Positions 52,001 to 59,979 of a stretch of 64,000 nucleotides of DNA are shown here, piece after piece; position 1 is the stretch's first letter, and the number at the start of each line of letters is the position of its first letter. A program made the position numbers and the translations under genes. The DNA comes from Bacteroidota bacterium. GTDB lineage: Bacteria > Bacteroidota > Bacteroidia > Cytophagales > Spirosomataceae. The stretch is from contig JAIUOF010000002.1 of assembly GCA_020161355.1 (NCBI GenBank), positions 496,001 to 560,000 on the forward strand. Direction: 5' to 3'. The notes below the pieces were generated by a model. That model saw nothing but the letters and a program-made list of their open reading frames with translations. It was not told the origin of the DNA and did no database searches.

Positions 52001-54575
52001 ATGGGATGCCTGTACGGCCGATGGCACCGGAGAAATTGAAGATTATCTGATAAGTATTCAGGAATCATATGTGAATATCCCATTTCTCAATATTAATGTA
52101 AACACAGATAAACTTTGTATCACACGAAAATTGGGTTTTATTATTAGTGCTTCGAATTTAGGACATAATTCTTTCAAAGTAAGTCTAAAAGACAAGTGGG
52201 GAAATATAATTCAAGATTTGGGATATTATCCTGCAGGCTTTCATGAAACAACTATAAAGTACCCTGTAAATTCCAATGAATTTTTGTCTTTGATGGTTGA
52301 AGATGAAAAAAACCAGTTGCAGGTTTCTTCAAAAAACTTTTATGTGATTTTTCCGCCAAAATTAACATTATTGGGTGAATCATTTGGAGGCACCGGACAG
52401 GCTCAGAATATTTTTTATAAATGTCAAAATGGATACAATACTATTGTAACCATAAACAATGCTGTAGGAAACAATCAATTCGGTGTCTATCAGAATTACA
52501 TAAAAAATTCATTAAACAGCTTCAGTGCTGTAATTAACAAATCTGGCAATGTTTATCCTGTTGCAATATTTGATGCGGTTTGTGGAGTTGGCCACATAGA
52601 GGGTTTTACGAAGGTTACGGTTTTCGATGCAGAACCCAATTCAAAAGCTTTTAGTAATCAATCGGGATACGGATATGCAAGATGTTCTGATGGGTGGAGC
52701 ATCAATTATGAATTAAACTCAAATATTCCCAATGAAGATAAAAATTTCTTTTCTGGCCTGCTCATGAATGAAAACGGAGAATTTATGAAAAACATGGGAA
52801 ATTATACCAAAAAGGATATCAGGTTAAGTAACAATACCCTACTACCCGATGGCATGTATTATGCCAATTTGTTCGCACATAATCCTATGAAATCCATAAT
52901 TTTAGATTATTATGATGTATATAAAAAACCAAAATTTTCTATGCCCAATAATTCTTACAATTTTTTTGTGGGAGAAACCGGATTGTTCGAAATAAATTTT
53001 AATACTGAAAGAACCAGTTTTAATCTTGAGCTATCTCAATTCCAATCAATTTCGGCAGGGTTTGTATACAGATTTACAAAGAAAATTACCCCATCAGATA
53101 TGGTAAGTGCCAATTCTGTTCCAAATTCATACTATTGCCCTGCTACCGGTGGCACATTGAAACAAAATATTTTAGCAAAGAATAAGGAAAAAAATCAGTT
53201 AAAAATCATAGCAGATAATCAGTTTTGTGCGGGTGGAAAAACCAGTGTACCCTATTTTAAAATTCGTGGTTTTGAAACAGATAATAGTTTTGAATATTCA
53301 CTATTAGACAGCAAAAACAATATTGTTGAAACCGGAAATGCAAAGGAAAAAGATGGAACAATCATTCTGGAAAACCTAAAAACCAAAAATACAAGAGAGG
53401 AATACAGGATTCAAATAAATAGTACCAATCCATATCTTGCTAGTAATTTATCTTCTCCTTTTTATTTCAAACCTGAAGTTTCTGCAAATATAACTTCCGC
53501 ATTAACAGAAAAAGAAATCTACGAAAATACCAAAATACCTGCAAATATAAAATTAACGGGTTTAGGCCCCTGGAATGTTAGTCTCAGCGATAATTCTATT
53601 TTTAAAAATATTTCAGATTCGAGCTATAATACCTCCCTGATATCAAAACTTGGTCAGGACAGCATTTACATTACCAGTGTTTCAAGTGCTTGTGGCCAGG
53701 GCAACTCTTTAGGCTTTCTAAAATTTAAAATATTTGAAATTCCTAAAATTGAAATCGCTGCTTTTAGTAAAGATACGATTTGCCGCAGTAACTTAATTGA
53801 AATTGAATATGCCACTGTTAAAGGGAAATTCATAGGTGATCCTTTTCTTAAACTAAGAATGTACCGGGTTGGAGATTCCTCAAATTATGAATTTATAAAA
53901 AGTTCAAATACAGCATCAGGAGTTCTAAAATTCAATCTGCCCTCCAACATGATTTTAGGTGAAAAGTATTATTTTAAGCTAAATCATAGCTCTCCGGATT
54001 TTGAATCAAAACCTTCCAGTCAGTTTATTTTTAATGATGTGCCTTCAGCAACAATCCTTAACAATCCGGAAGGATTTGAGGGCTTTGATTCTTATTTAAA
54101 CGTGGGGCTGATATCATTTTCGCCAGCGAAACTTGAAATTGAAAATCTCAAAAGTATTTTAGCAACAACCGGTGAACTATTGATTCCGGTAACATTGAAA
54201 AAAGGGACGAACTATTCGATAAAAAGTGTTGAAAATTCATGTGGCACCGGAAATATTCTTCATACCACAGATGAAGGCCTGGCAATAATTCATCAACCGG
54301 AGGAAGCTGCTGGAATGATTACAATTTTCCCAAATCCTGTCACTAATTCTGATGAAATAAGCCGTGCTTTATTTGATAATCCTTTGAAAAATATACCAAT
54401 GACATTAACCATTTTTGATGAAAAAGGAAATCTTATAAAAACAAAAAAAATAAATCAACAATATTCCGATATTAATATAAAAAATATTGATATTGGCCTG
54501 ATGGGAGCAGGTGTTTATTATTTTCATTTCTACAATTCAAAGATATCAGTTATAAAAAAAGTTATTGTTTTCTGA
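49014..54575 (+). CDS. Type IX secreted M43/pappalysin-like metalloprotease with GEVED domain
   Basis: 1853 residues from ATG 49014; an upstream TTG would precede the signal peptide (LNPWLLVATLLLFAKISFSQ). The N-terminal peptidase has HEMGHYFGLFH (H185, E186, H189, H195) and a Met-turn near residue 263 (NLMSYYRNCG), typical of M43. A GEVED domain lies at about 929-1018 (WIDYNNNGVFED ... GEIEDYLI). Long beta-rich segments follow, and the last ~90 residues are a T9SS sorting domain (IFPNPVTN ... GAGVYYFHFYNSK). A secreted protease of unknown substrate; the large middle part has no recognised family. Confidence 0.88.
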   Translation: MTIYKLNPWLLVATLLLFAKISFSQKDSLLKCKDTDKQGIYYNNTIAYLKKKENLRPQLKYPINVALSVKLIRKSDGSGGIDESQVRRVIDNLNSVYLQANIGFFLLNDKVEFINNDNYYVFNTEDEDKLTSKYDVRNAINLYLVNSFEESIGGYAYFPSTMKNSNRVFCYYADVEDMIYKVVPHEMGHYFGLFHTFQGNFSVDEELVSRGENGNCEFAGDLICDTPADPYGKVIFLGGVDCGFNYIFTDKSGENYHPQTGNLMSYYRNCGNFFTPGQYELLSYGISKRLAPNTNSEVRYNILGRQEIDSTLITTGKLQSKDGGIYNSSICRNQEVYLSYTLKSKKNIPVEAWLITDNNKIRIKVGEGTESPLKLNFEKLPSIPFNFFLQVVATDESQFGTFSDQYYKLLEIPKIEIQGSDEIFKGEQAVILVKINTAIANFKILNEYNEGVNYFHSGIPNKIQLKIPTSNSSQFKITSVSNECGVGTGTGVFDVKIIPVPLSKFVKLYRQDDFICKGRDLQFTVVGDGKIPEIKSINLVENDSQNGIKITSYSLSNDLLTIPAAEIQNSFAERFSLVIDFENLGIVSSKIIHKLSDINLDLSQVVKFKRGKEYKINLPGYYTPTEVLLSNNNSLNISGNAAFLSFVLFENQTINISKSNTNGCQVVNLTGTIQFKTDDLLEFDLVRKEEVCVNQKISLPVSKIQGIFGNQPTVIFYDELNRQSSGTSSHLSNENILTFVIPETLKSDGYYYFRIMTVDSLLSKKSNLFYINTLPNINISGVYSSKYQNQNLIKEVKGTLPIEVIFDDDKTFKIFTTNDILSPSNFSEGQHNIKQLKNICGTFSPNQIFVIANEIPSPNCTSIGNPDKYFIPVSKFEISQQYQDNMPVFSREDWPHQTNGYNDFTNKIIYLKKNTPYNFYLETYVEKNLSYGSTNYTQLKSWIDYNNNGVFEDKEEIIYSTEAFRTKKTIIIPENVKPGFRLLRIKTISQNSTSYKWDACTADGTGEIEDYLISIQESYVNIPFLNINVNTDKLCITRKLGFIISASNLGHNSFKVSLKDKWGNIIQDLGYYPAGFHETTIKYPVNSNEFLSLMVEDEKNQLQVSSKNFYVIFPPKLTLLGESFGGTGQAQNIFYKCQNGYNTIVTINNAVGNNQFGVYQNYIKNSLNSFSAVINKSGNVYPVAIFDAVCGVGHIEGFTKVTVFDAEPNSKAFSNQSGYGYARCSDGWSINYELNSNIPNEDKNFFSGLLMNENGEFMKNMGNYTKKDIRLSNNTLLPDGMYYANLFAHNPMKSIILDYYDVYKKPKFSMPNNSYNFFVGETGLFEINFNTERTSFNLELSQFQSISAGFVYRFTKKITPSDMVSANSVPNSYYCPATGGTLKQNILAKNKEKNQLKIIADNQFCAGGKTSVPYFKIRGFETDNSFEYSLLDSKNNIVETGNAKEKDGTIILENLKTKNTREEYRIQINSTNPYLASNLSSPFYFKPEVSANITSALTEKEIYENTKIPANIKLTGLGPWNVSLSDNSIFKNISDSSYNTSLISKLGQDSIYITSVSSACGQGNSLGFLKFKIFEIPKIEIAAFSKDTICRSNLIEIEYATVKGKFIGDPFLKLRMYRVGDSSNYEFIKSSNTASGVLKFNLPSNMILGEKYYFKLNHSSPDFESKPSSQFIFNDVPSATILNNPEGFEGFDSYLNVGLISFSPAKLEIENLKSILATTGELLIPVTLKKGTNYSIKSVENSCGTGNILHTTDEGLAIIHQPEEAAGMITIFPNPVTNSDEISRALFDNPLKNIPMTLTIFDEKGNLIKTKKINQQYSDINIKNIDIGLMGAGVYYFHFYNSKISVIKKVIVF

Positions 54576-54886
54576 TTAGAAATAAAAGCCCTTCAATTGA
54601 AAGAAATGTTTATATTAGCTTGATTTTAAAATTATTACAAATTCAAAAAAAACTGCTCCTTCCAACCCTACCCGGAGGTTTTAGAGGTTAACATTCATGA
54701 TTTCGGCTTTAGCCAATCTTATGGCAACCAAAATATTCTTGTAGCTAAAACGCATTTCAACTAATGACAATACCTTGAAGTATATTGACATATTCTAATA
54801 TTTTTTATCACTAATCCCATTGCTTGTCTTGACAATTATCATAGAATAAAAATATTTTTCTGACCAGATTTGAAGAAAAATACAAT
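54576..54886. other. Intergenic region, 311 bp
   Basis: No strong terminator. A minus-strand 36-codon frame with ATG (54681-54791, containing MRFSYKNILVAIRLAKAEIM) reads like protein but has no context and is not accepted. The fhs promoter candidate lies at its right end. Confidence 0.45.
54829..54860 (+). promoter_or_regulatory. Promoter of fhs
   Basis: TTG at 54829-54831 (within TCTTG), 21-nt spacer and TATTTTTC at 54853-54860 (one mismatch to TAnnTTTG). Leader of about 20 nt to ATG 54887. Confidence 0.45.
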
Positions 54887-56557
54887 ATGCTGTCAGACAT
54901 TGAAATTGCTCAAAATGCTCCAATAAAACACATCAAAGAAATCGCAGCTTCGCTCAACATATCCAATGATGACCTGGAATATTACGGAAAATACAAAGCA
55001 AAACTTCCATTAAAACTCATTAATCAGGAAAAAATATCCAAAAACCATCTGATTCTTGTCACAGCCGTCACTCCTACTCCTGCAGGTGAAGGAAAAACCA
55101 CTATGTCGGTAGGTTTAGTAGATGGACTGAATAAAATCGGAGAAAATGCCATCGCCATTCTCCGTGAACCATCCTTAGGACCGGTATTTGGCTTAAAAGG
55201 AGGTGCTGCCGGAGGTGGATATGCCCAGGTGATACCCATGGAAGACATAAACCTCCATTTTACCGGTGATTTTGCGGCCATAGAAAAAGCCAACAATCTA
55301 TTGGCAGCATTGATTGACCACAACCTCCAAAATAGCAAACGCTCACTGCAAATCGACCCAAGAAGCATAACCTGGAAAAGAGTGATTGACCTCAACGACA
55401 GAGCTCTCAGACATACAGTAATCGGACTAGGCGGAAACCAAAACGGAATGGTAAGAGAAGACGGATTTAATATCACACCGGCCTCAGAAATCATGGCAAT
55501 TTTGTGTATGAGTCAAAGTCTCGATGATCTCAAACTCCGTCTGGGAAATATTTATATTGGTCAAACCTACGCCGGTACACCGGTTTTTGCCCGAGACCTT
55601 AATGCGGTGGGTGCAATGACCATCCTTTTGAAAGATGCCATAAAGCCCAACCTCGTTCAAACCTTGGAAGGCAACCCTGCCATACTTCATGGTGGACCAT
55701 TTGCGAGTATTGCCCAGGGAACCAACTCAATACTTGCAACAAAAATGGGATTGTCGCTGGCAGAGTATGTAGTAACGGAAGCTGGTTTTGGTGCTGACCT
55801 GGGTGCAGAAAAGTTTTTTGACATAAAATGCAGAACATCAGGACTTAGACCAAAAGCCGTAGTTATGGTGACAACTATCAGAGCCATGCGACACCATGGA
55901 GGAGCAAAAAAAGCCATCTTAGATCAGCCACAAGCTGAGAAAGTTCTGAAAGGTTGTGAAAATCTGGGCAAGCATCTCGAAAACATGAGGCATTTTGGCA
56001 TGAAAGCCATAGTGGCCATCAACAGATTTCCGACAGATACTGCTGAAGAAATAGCAATTGTGAAAGATTTTTGTGCAAAATTTGGCATTAAAGCCATAGA
56101 AAGTAAGGGATTTGCCGAAGGAGGCAGGGGTATGGTAGAAATAGCAGAAGAGGTCAGAAATCTCGTTTCCAATAATGAAAGTAATTTTTCTCCTCTATAC
56201 GATTTAGATCTTCCTTTCGAAGAAAAAATCAAAACAATTGCCACCAAAATTTATGGTGCTGATGACGTTGCCTATTCGGTGAAAGCTAAAATGCAACTGA
56301 AACAAATCAACGAACTAGGTTTTGGAAAACTCCCGGTATGTATGGCCAAAACTCCCAAAAGCCTGACAGACGATGAACGTAAGATAGGCCGACCTAAAGA
56401 TTTCATTATTAACATCAGGGAATTTGAATATGCTGCCGGTGCCGGATTTGTGATTCCGATTTTGGGTGAAATCATGCGTATGCCGGGCTTACCCAATATC
56501 CCCGCTGCTGAAAGTATGGACATTGATGAATGTGGTAAAATTAATGGGTTGAGTTAA
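54887..56557 (+). CDS. fhs: Formate-tetrahydrofolate ligase
   Basis: 556 residues, normal length. Makes 10-formyltetrahydrofolate from formate, ATP and THF, in one-carbon metabolism. The ATP P-loop TPTPAGEGKTT spans about 62-72, followed by LREPSLGPVFGLKGGAAGGGYAQVIPMEDINLHFTGD, and by MRHHGG and AINRFPTD. Complete in all motifs. The gene stands alone, converging with a DUF2892 gene across a hairpin. Confidence 0.97.
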   Translation: MLSDIEIAQNAPIKHIKEIAASLNISNDDLEYYGKYKAKLPLKLINQEKISKNHLILVTAVTPTPAGEGKTTMSVGLVDGLNKIGENAIAILREPSLGPVFGLKGGAAGGGYAQVIPMEDINLHFTGDFAAIEKANNLLAALIDHNLQNSKRSLQIDPRSITWKRVIDLNDRALRHTVIGLGGNQNGMVREDGFNITPASEIMAILCMSQSLDDLKLRLGNIYIGQTYAGTPVFARDLNAVGAMTILLKDAIKPNLVQTLEGNPAILHGGPFASIAQGTNSILATKMGLSLAEYVVTEAGFGADLGAEKFFDIKCRTSGLRPKAVVMVTTIRAMRHHGGAKKAILDQPQAEKVLKGCENLGKHLENMRHFGMKAIVAINRFPTDTAEEIAIVKDFCAKFGIKAIESKGFAEGGRGMVEIAEEVRNLVSNNESNFSPLYDLDLPFEEKIKTIATKIYGADDVAYSVKAKMQLKQINELGFGKLPVCMAKTPKSLTDDERKIGRPKDFIINIREFEYAAGAGFVIPILGEIMRMPGLPNIPAAESMDIDECGKINGLS

Positions 56558-56561
56558 TAAA

Positions 56562-56591
56562 GTCCGGAATTGAAATTTAACAATTCCGGAC
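56562..56591. terminator. Hairpin between fhs and the DUF2892 gene
   Basis: GTCCGGAATTG (56562-56572) pairs perfectly with CAATTCCGGAC (56581-56591), loop 8 nt. A T-run follows only on the minus strand (TTTATT), so it best serves the DUF2892 gene. Confidence 0.7.
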
Positions 56592-56602
56592 ATTTGAAAA
56601 CC

Positions 56603-56806
56603 TTATTTACCTCCTTTGGTGTTGATTCCAAATATAGGATAAAGCGGACAAAAACTGATAAGGCTGGTAAGGGCAAAAATTACGGCTGCCACAATCAATA
56701 CAATACCCAAAGTGCCTTCAACAACTCCTGTGAAATACAAGGCTGCAAATACTGCTGCCAATACTACTCTGAGAATTCGATCCAAAGAACCCATGTTTGC
56801 TTTCAT
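56603..56806 (-). CDS. DUF2892 family small membrane protein
   Basis: 67 residues. MGSLDRILRVVLAAVFAAL and a second hydrophobic segment ending in SLISFCPLYPIFGINT match the DUF2892 (YgaP-type inner-membrane) signature, with the conserved Cys-Pro near residue 54. Two membrane helices form a hairpin. Often linked to rhodanese or sulfur chemistry, but no such domain is present here. ATG 56806 is the only good start. Confidence 0.85.
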   Translation of the reverse strand: MKANMGSLDRILRVVLAAVFAALYFTGVVEGTLGIVLIVAAVIFALTSLISFCPLYPIFGINTKGGK

Positions 56807-56965
56807 AATATCAATAAATTTTTGGTTTAATAATTATGATACAAAACAACATCACGCAACAATCCTGTGCAGTAACCTGAGTCACAACTCAAAAAAAAAA
56901 TCTTGATAATTTTTACAAAAGTTTATTTATCAATATTTTACATAAATTTATTTTTCAAAAAAATC

Positions 56966-57571
56966 TCAAATCACCTCCACCGAATTACCGATTTGTCTCA
57001 CTCTGCCGTCGGTTTCCAGCTTTTTCATCACGCGACTAATTACCTCCCGGGCGGTGCCCAGTTCAGCAGCAATTTGCCTGTGAGATATTTTGAGTGGGTT
57101 TTTCTGAGTCATTTTTACTTTTTGTTGCAAATAGTCGAGCAGGCGTTTGTCCATTTTATCAAACAGCAGCTGATTGATGGTTTCGAGCAAGTCAGAATAG
57201 CGGAGATTAAACTGACTGAAAAACAAACTATTGAAATCGGGGAAATTTTTGGTCCAACGCATCACGTCATCCACCGGCAAAAGAAGCATATGTGTCTCTT
57301 CCTCAGTCATAGCAAATATCTTACTCGGCTCGTTTTTCAGACCCGAACTAAACGACATCACACAGCTTTCATTGGGTTGGATATAATACAAAAGCAGTTC
57401 CTTTTCCTGATACTGTGTATAGACTTTCAATAGCCCTTCCAGTACCAAAGGAATCACTTTTATGTATTGTCCCTCCTTCAGAATCACCGTATTTTCGGGT
57501 ACAGTTTTTTCTATTGCCCTGTCTTTAATTTCACTTAAAAGCTCCGCTGATATTCCCGGAATATGCACCAT
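56966..57571 (-). CDS. Crp/Fnr-family transcription regulator
   Basis: 201 residues. A cyclic-nucleotide-binding-like domain (about 10-125) lacks the full cAMP-binding PxxGE..RxA signature, and no FNR-type cysteine cluster is seen. The C-terminal HTH spans about 155-185: SHRQIAAELGTAREVISRVMKKLE. Recognition helix R-E-x-x-x-R matches E. coli CRP R180, E181 and R185, which bind TGTGA. A perfect TGTGA-N6-TCACA site lies 23 nt upstream of its start and is shared with the divergent DUF2490 gene. Effector is unknown. Confidence 0.9.
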   Translation of the reverse strand: MVHIPGISAELLSEIKDRAIEKTVPENTVILKEGQYIKVIPLVLEGLLKVYTQYQEKELLLYYIQPNESCVMSFSSGLKNEPSKIFAMTEEETHMLLLPVDDVMRWTKNFPDFNSLFFSQFNLRYSDLLETINQLLFDKMDKRLLDYLQQKVKMTQKNPLKISHRQIAAELGTAREVISRVMKKLETDGRVRQIGNSVEVI

Positions 57572-57593
57572 TGATTGATTAATATAATTTTTC

Positions 57594-57609
57594 TGTGAAA
57601 ATAGTCACA
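57594..57609. promoter_or_regulatory. Crp-type operator TGTGA-N6-TCACA
   Basis: TGTGAAAATAGTCACA, a perfect match to the CRP consensus half-sites with 6-nt spacer. It is between divergent start codons 57571 and 57687. It overlaps a TATTTTCA -7-like box of the regulator on the minus strand (suggesting autorepression). Its centre is about 41 nt before the likely start of the DUF2490 transcript (TACCTTGC box at 57631-57638), the class II activator position. Confidence 0.65.
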
Positions 57610-57686
57610 AAAATGCATTTTGCGGAACACTACCTTGCACGAAGTTTTAATTTTGGAATCAGAAATCAGCCACTCAGGCCAACAAA

Positions 57687-58424
57687 TTGCAACAAAAACC
57701 TTTAAAATTAACCTTGCTTTTATTTTTGTTTTCGGGAATATCAGCATCAGCTCAGGACGACATCATCTACCAAAACCAGATATGGCTGGGCACATCAACA
57801 CAAACCAAACTTACCAACAAATTTGCCATTTCGGCCGATGCCCATTTTGTACCGGAAAGCTTTTTTATCATTCGGGGAGGAGGAAACTATTCTCTTATTT
57901 CGAATAAAAAATCAAAACTTAATATCAGTGCAGGCTATGCCCATTTGTGGCTCCAAAACCCTGAAAACCTGAAATTGCAACGCAACGAGCACCGGCCCTG
58001 GGCCATGATAGCCCATTCGCTTGAAGTCGGTAAAAACATAATCAATAACAGTATGAGGCTGGAAGGGCGATTCAGAGAAAAAATTGCCAGCAATGTAATC
58101 GTGGACGGATTTGTGTACAACACCCGTACCCGTAACACATTTCAGATTAAACACACATTGCACAAATTTCCCGACAAAAGCAGCTTGTATATTTATGGCT
58201 CTGAAGATATATTCTTTGAATTTGGAAAAAATGTGGTGAATAAATTCAGATTTAACCAAAACCGGCTCTCTGCAGGTTTCGGGGTTGTTTCAGGGAAAAA
58301 TACTTACCAGGTGGGTTATTTGAATATGCTTAAAAAATCACCGGTAAACACTCAGCTTACTGATGCCCACACAGCCATGTTTATTTATTCGAGAGTTTTT
58401 GATTTGAGAAAAAAAAGTAATTGA
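57687..58424 (+). CDS. DUF2490 family exported protein
   Basis: 245 residues. TTG 57687 is the only usable start: upstream codons are open back to a stop at 57648 without ATG, and the TTG start gives a signal peptide ending near ASAQ. Beta-rich remainder with NEHRPWAMIAHSLE, RLEGRFREKI and FRFNQNRLSAGFG fits DUF2490, predicted outer-membrane beta-barrel. Divergent from the Crp/Fnr gene across the TGTGA site, so probably a target of it. Function unknown. Confidence 0.78.
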   Translation: MQQKPLKLTLLLFLFSGISASAQDDIIYQNQIWLGTSTQTKLTNKFAISADAHFVPESFFIIRGGGNYSLISNKKSKLNISAGYAHLWLQNPENLKLQRNEHRPWAMIAHSLEVGKNIINNSMRLEGRFREKIASNVIVDGFVYNTRTRNTFQIKHTLHKFPDKSSLYIYGSEDIFFEFGKNVVNKFRFNQNRLSAGFGVVSGKNTYQVGYLNMLKKSPVNTQLTDAHTAMFIYSRVFDLRKKSN

Positions 58425-58512
58425 TTTCTGATTTAGCATTTCAAAATTGAGTATTTTGTCCGATACTTTTTTTAATAAGGGGTATTTTTGCAAAAACTTT
58501 CGCTTCATGTAA

Positions 58513-59248
58513 TTGAAAACTCTCATATTTTCTATTTTAATTCTGCTTGCCGAAATCCTTGGCACAGTGGGGGGCTTTGGGTCATCCGTTTTTTTTTGTA
58601 CCTCTGGCCAGTTTTGCTTTTGATTTTCAAAAAGCACTTGGTCTCACGGCCATGTTTCACCTGGCCAGTAATGTGAGCAAAATTATTTTGTTCAGAAACG
58701 GCCTCAACCGTAAGCTCCTGTTACAATTGGGCGTTGCAGCGGTTTTATTTGTTATTTTGGGCAGTTTTTTGACCCGTTTTTTTGATTCAAAAATTCTGGA
58801 AATAGCCTTGAGCATTTTTCTGATTTTGCTCAGTCTCATTTTTTTGATAAAAAAAGATTCGGTTTTACAACCCGGAAGCAAAGAAACAATTGTCGGAGGC
58901 TCTTTATCGGGCTTTTTTGCCGGTTTTTTGGGAACAGGAGGGGCTGTAAGAGGGCTTACAATGGCCGCATTTAATCTTCCTAAGGAAATCTTCATTGCCA
59001 CTTCGGCAGCAATTGACCTGGCTGTTGACTTTTCCCGCACAATCGTTTACTTTTTTAATGGCTATATCAGTTCTGAAATGATGGTTTATGTACCCTACCT
59101 GCTTCTTTTTGGCTTTGGAGGAACTTTTATCAGAAAAAAAATTCTGGTCTACATCCCGCAGGAGAGATTCAGGCTTATTTCCCTCATTCTGATTTTACTC
59201 ATCGGAATAGCCAGCCTGGTGGCTATTTATGTAAAAAAAGGGAGCTGA
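58513..59248 (+). pseudogene. TSUP (TauE/SafE-like) permease, frameshifted in a T9 tract
   Basis: The first helix (LIFSILILLAEILGTVGGFGSS) is encoded in one frame from TTG 58513. The rest (VPLASFAFDFQKAL... to residue end at 59248) continues in the +1 frame after a run of nine T (58589-58597). Eight T would restore a continuous 244-residue TSUP protein, with GGFGSS and the second-half GTGGAVRGLTMA motifs and about eight helices. Either a recent frameshift, a sequencing error, or slippage on the homopolymer. If broken the truncated frame from 58547 lacks the first helix. TSUP proteins carry sulfite, sulfonates or similar anions. Confidence 0.75.
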
Positions 59249-59260
59249 TGCTCCCCTTTT
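59240..59260. terminator. Bidirectional terminator overlapping the TSUP stop
   Basis: GGGAGC-TGAT-GCTCCC with A-run before and CTTTT after; the loop contains the TGA stop. Serves the TSUP gene and the convergent PepSY-like gene. Confidence 0.75.
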
Positions 59261-59281
59261 GATTAATTCAAAACACGTAAA

Positions 59282-59803
59282 TCACCAGGTTCTTACCTTC
59301 AATACTTTACCCGCCAGGTCAAAGTCAACTCTGATGCGGTTGGCAAGCTTTACCTCATATTTGTTGTTTGATTTCTCTGCCTTTACAATCAAAATCCCGG
59401 GATAGTTGGCATTGAGGTAGTCCACAGCAGCCTTTGGTAAGGTAGCTTTGAGGTCATCAGAAACCTTTGTGTTGGTACTTGATCCACCAGAATTATTTTT
59501 ACTGCTTCCTGAAACCTCAATAAACTGTCCGGCTGCAGTAAACTCCAGTTTAGTCCCATCAGAAAGTGTCACTTCGATCTTGGTGGCATAGGTTTCGGCT
59601 TTAGTGATGGACTTTCCGGGATAATTGGTCGAAACATAACTGATGATAGCAGCCGGAAGCGAAGACACCGAAATGGTTGTGCCTGTTCCTTTTGCATTGT
59701 CAACTGCACTAAATACTCCACTGTTGTCATCAAATACGTCCTCGCAAGAGAAAAGTACTGTAGCAAACAAAAACAAGCCCAAAATTTTTCCGAATGATTT
59801 CAT
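59282..59803 (-). CDS. PepSY-like lipoprotein
   Basis: 173 residues. Lipoprotein signal with lipobox VLFSC (Cys about 20), then Asp-rich linker. Two similar segments, LPAAIISYVSTNYPGKSITKAETY and LPKAAVDYLNANYPGILIVKAEK, each followed by a YxVxLxxxxxxxFDxxGxxxxV strand, are a duplicated PepSY-like (DUF2874) domain. Exported, probably outer-membrane anchored. Role unknown; such domains often bind or inhibit proteases, a link worth noting beside the CHAT gene. Confidence 0.8.
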   Translation of the reverse strand: MKSFGKILGLFLFATVLFSCEDVFDDNSGVFSAVDNAKGTGTTISVSSLPAAIISYVSTNYPGKSITKAETYATKIEVTLSDGTKLEFTAAGQFIEVSGSSKNNSGGSSTNTKVSDDLKATLPKAAVDYLNANYPGILIVKAEKSNNKYEVKLANRIRVDFDLAGKVLKVRTW

Positions 59804-59979
59804 AATTTTAAATTAATTTTAATGTTTGTAAAATAATATCAGACATTAGTTGTAGCTACATCAATAATTGTAACCATAAATTTTAAATTTTTTTTTCTGC
59901 AACTAATTCCGGGGCCTTTCCGTATTGTATTCAACACAGATCCAGAAATTTTTTTTAAACCAAAAACAATTACAACAAA

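Noticed and set aside
54681..54791. 36-codon minus-strand ORF with ATG containing MRFSYKNILVAIRLAKAEIM.
   Set aside because: Plausible composition but very short, no promoter, no neighbour logic; mentioned only in the region entry.
56871..56887. Possible second Crp-type site ending in GTCACA near the DUF2892 gene.
   Set aside because: Only one half-site is good; the other half matches 3 of 5 bases.
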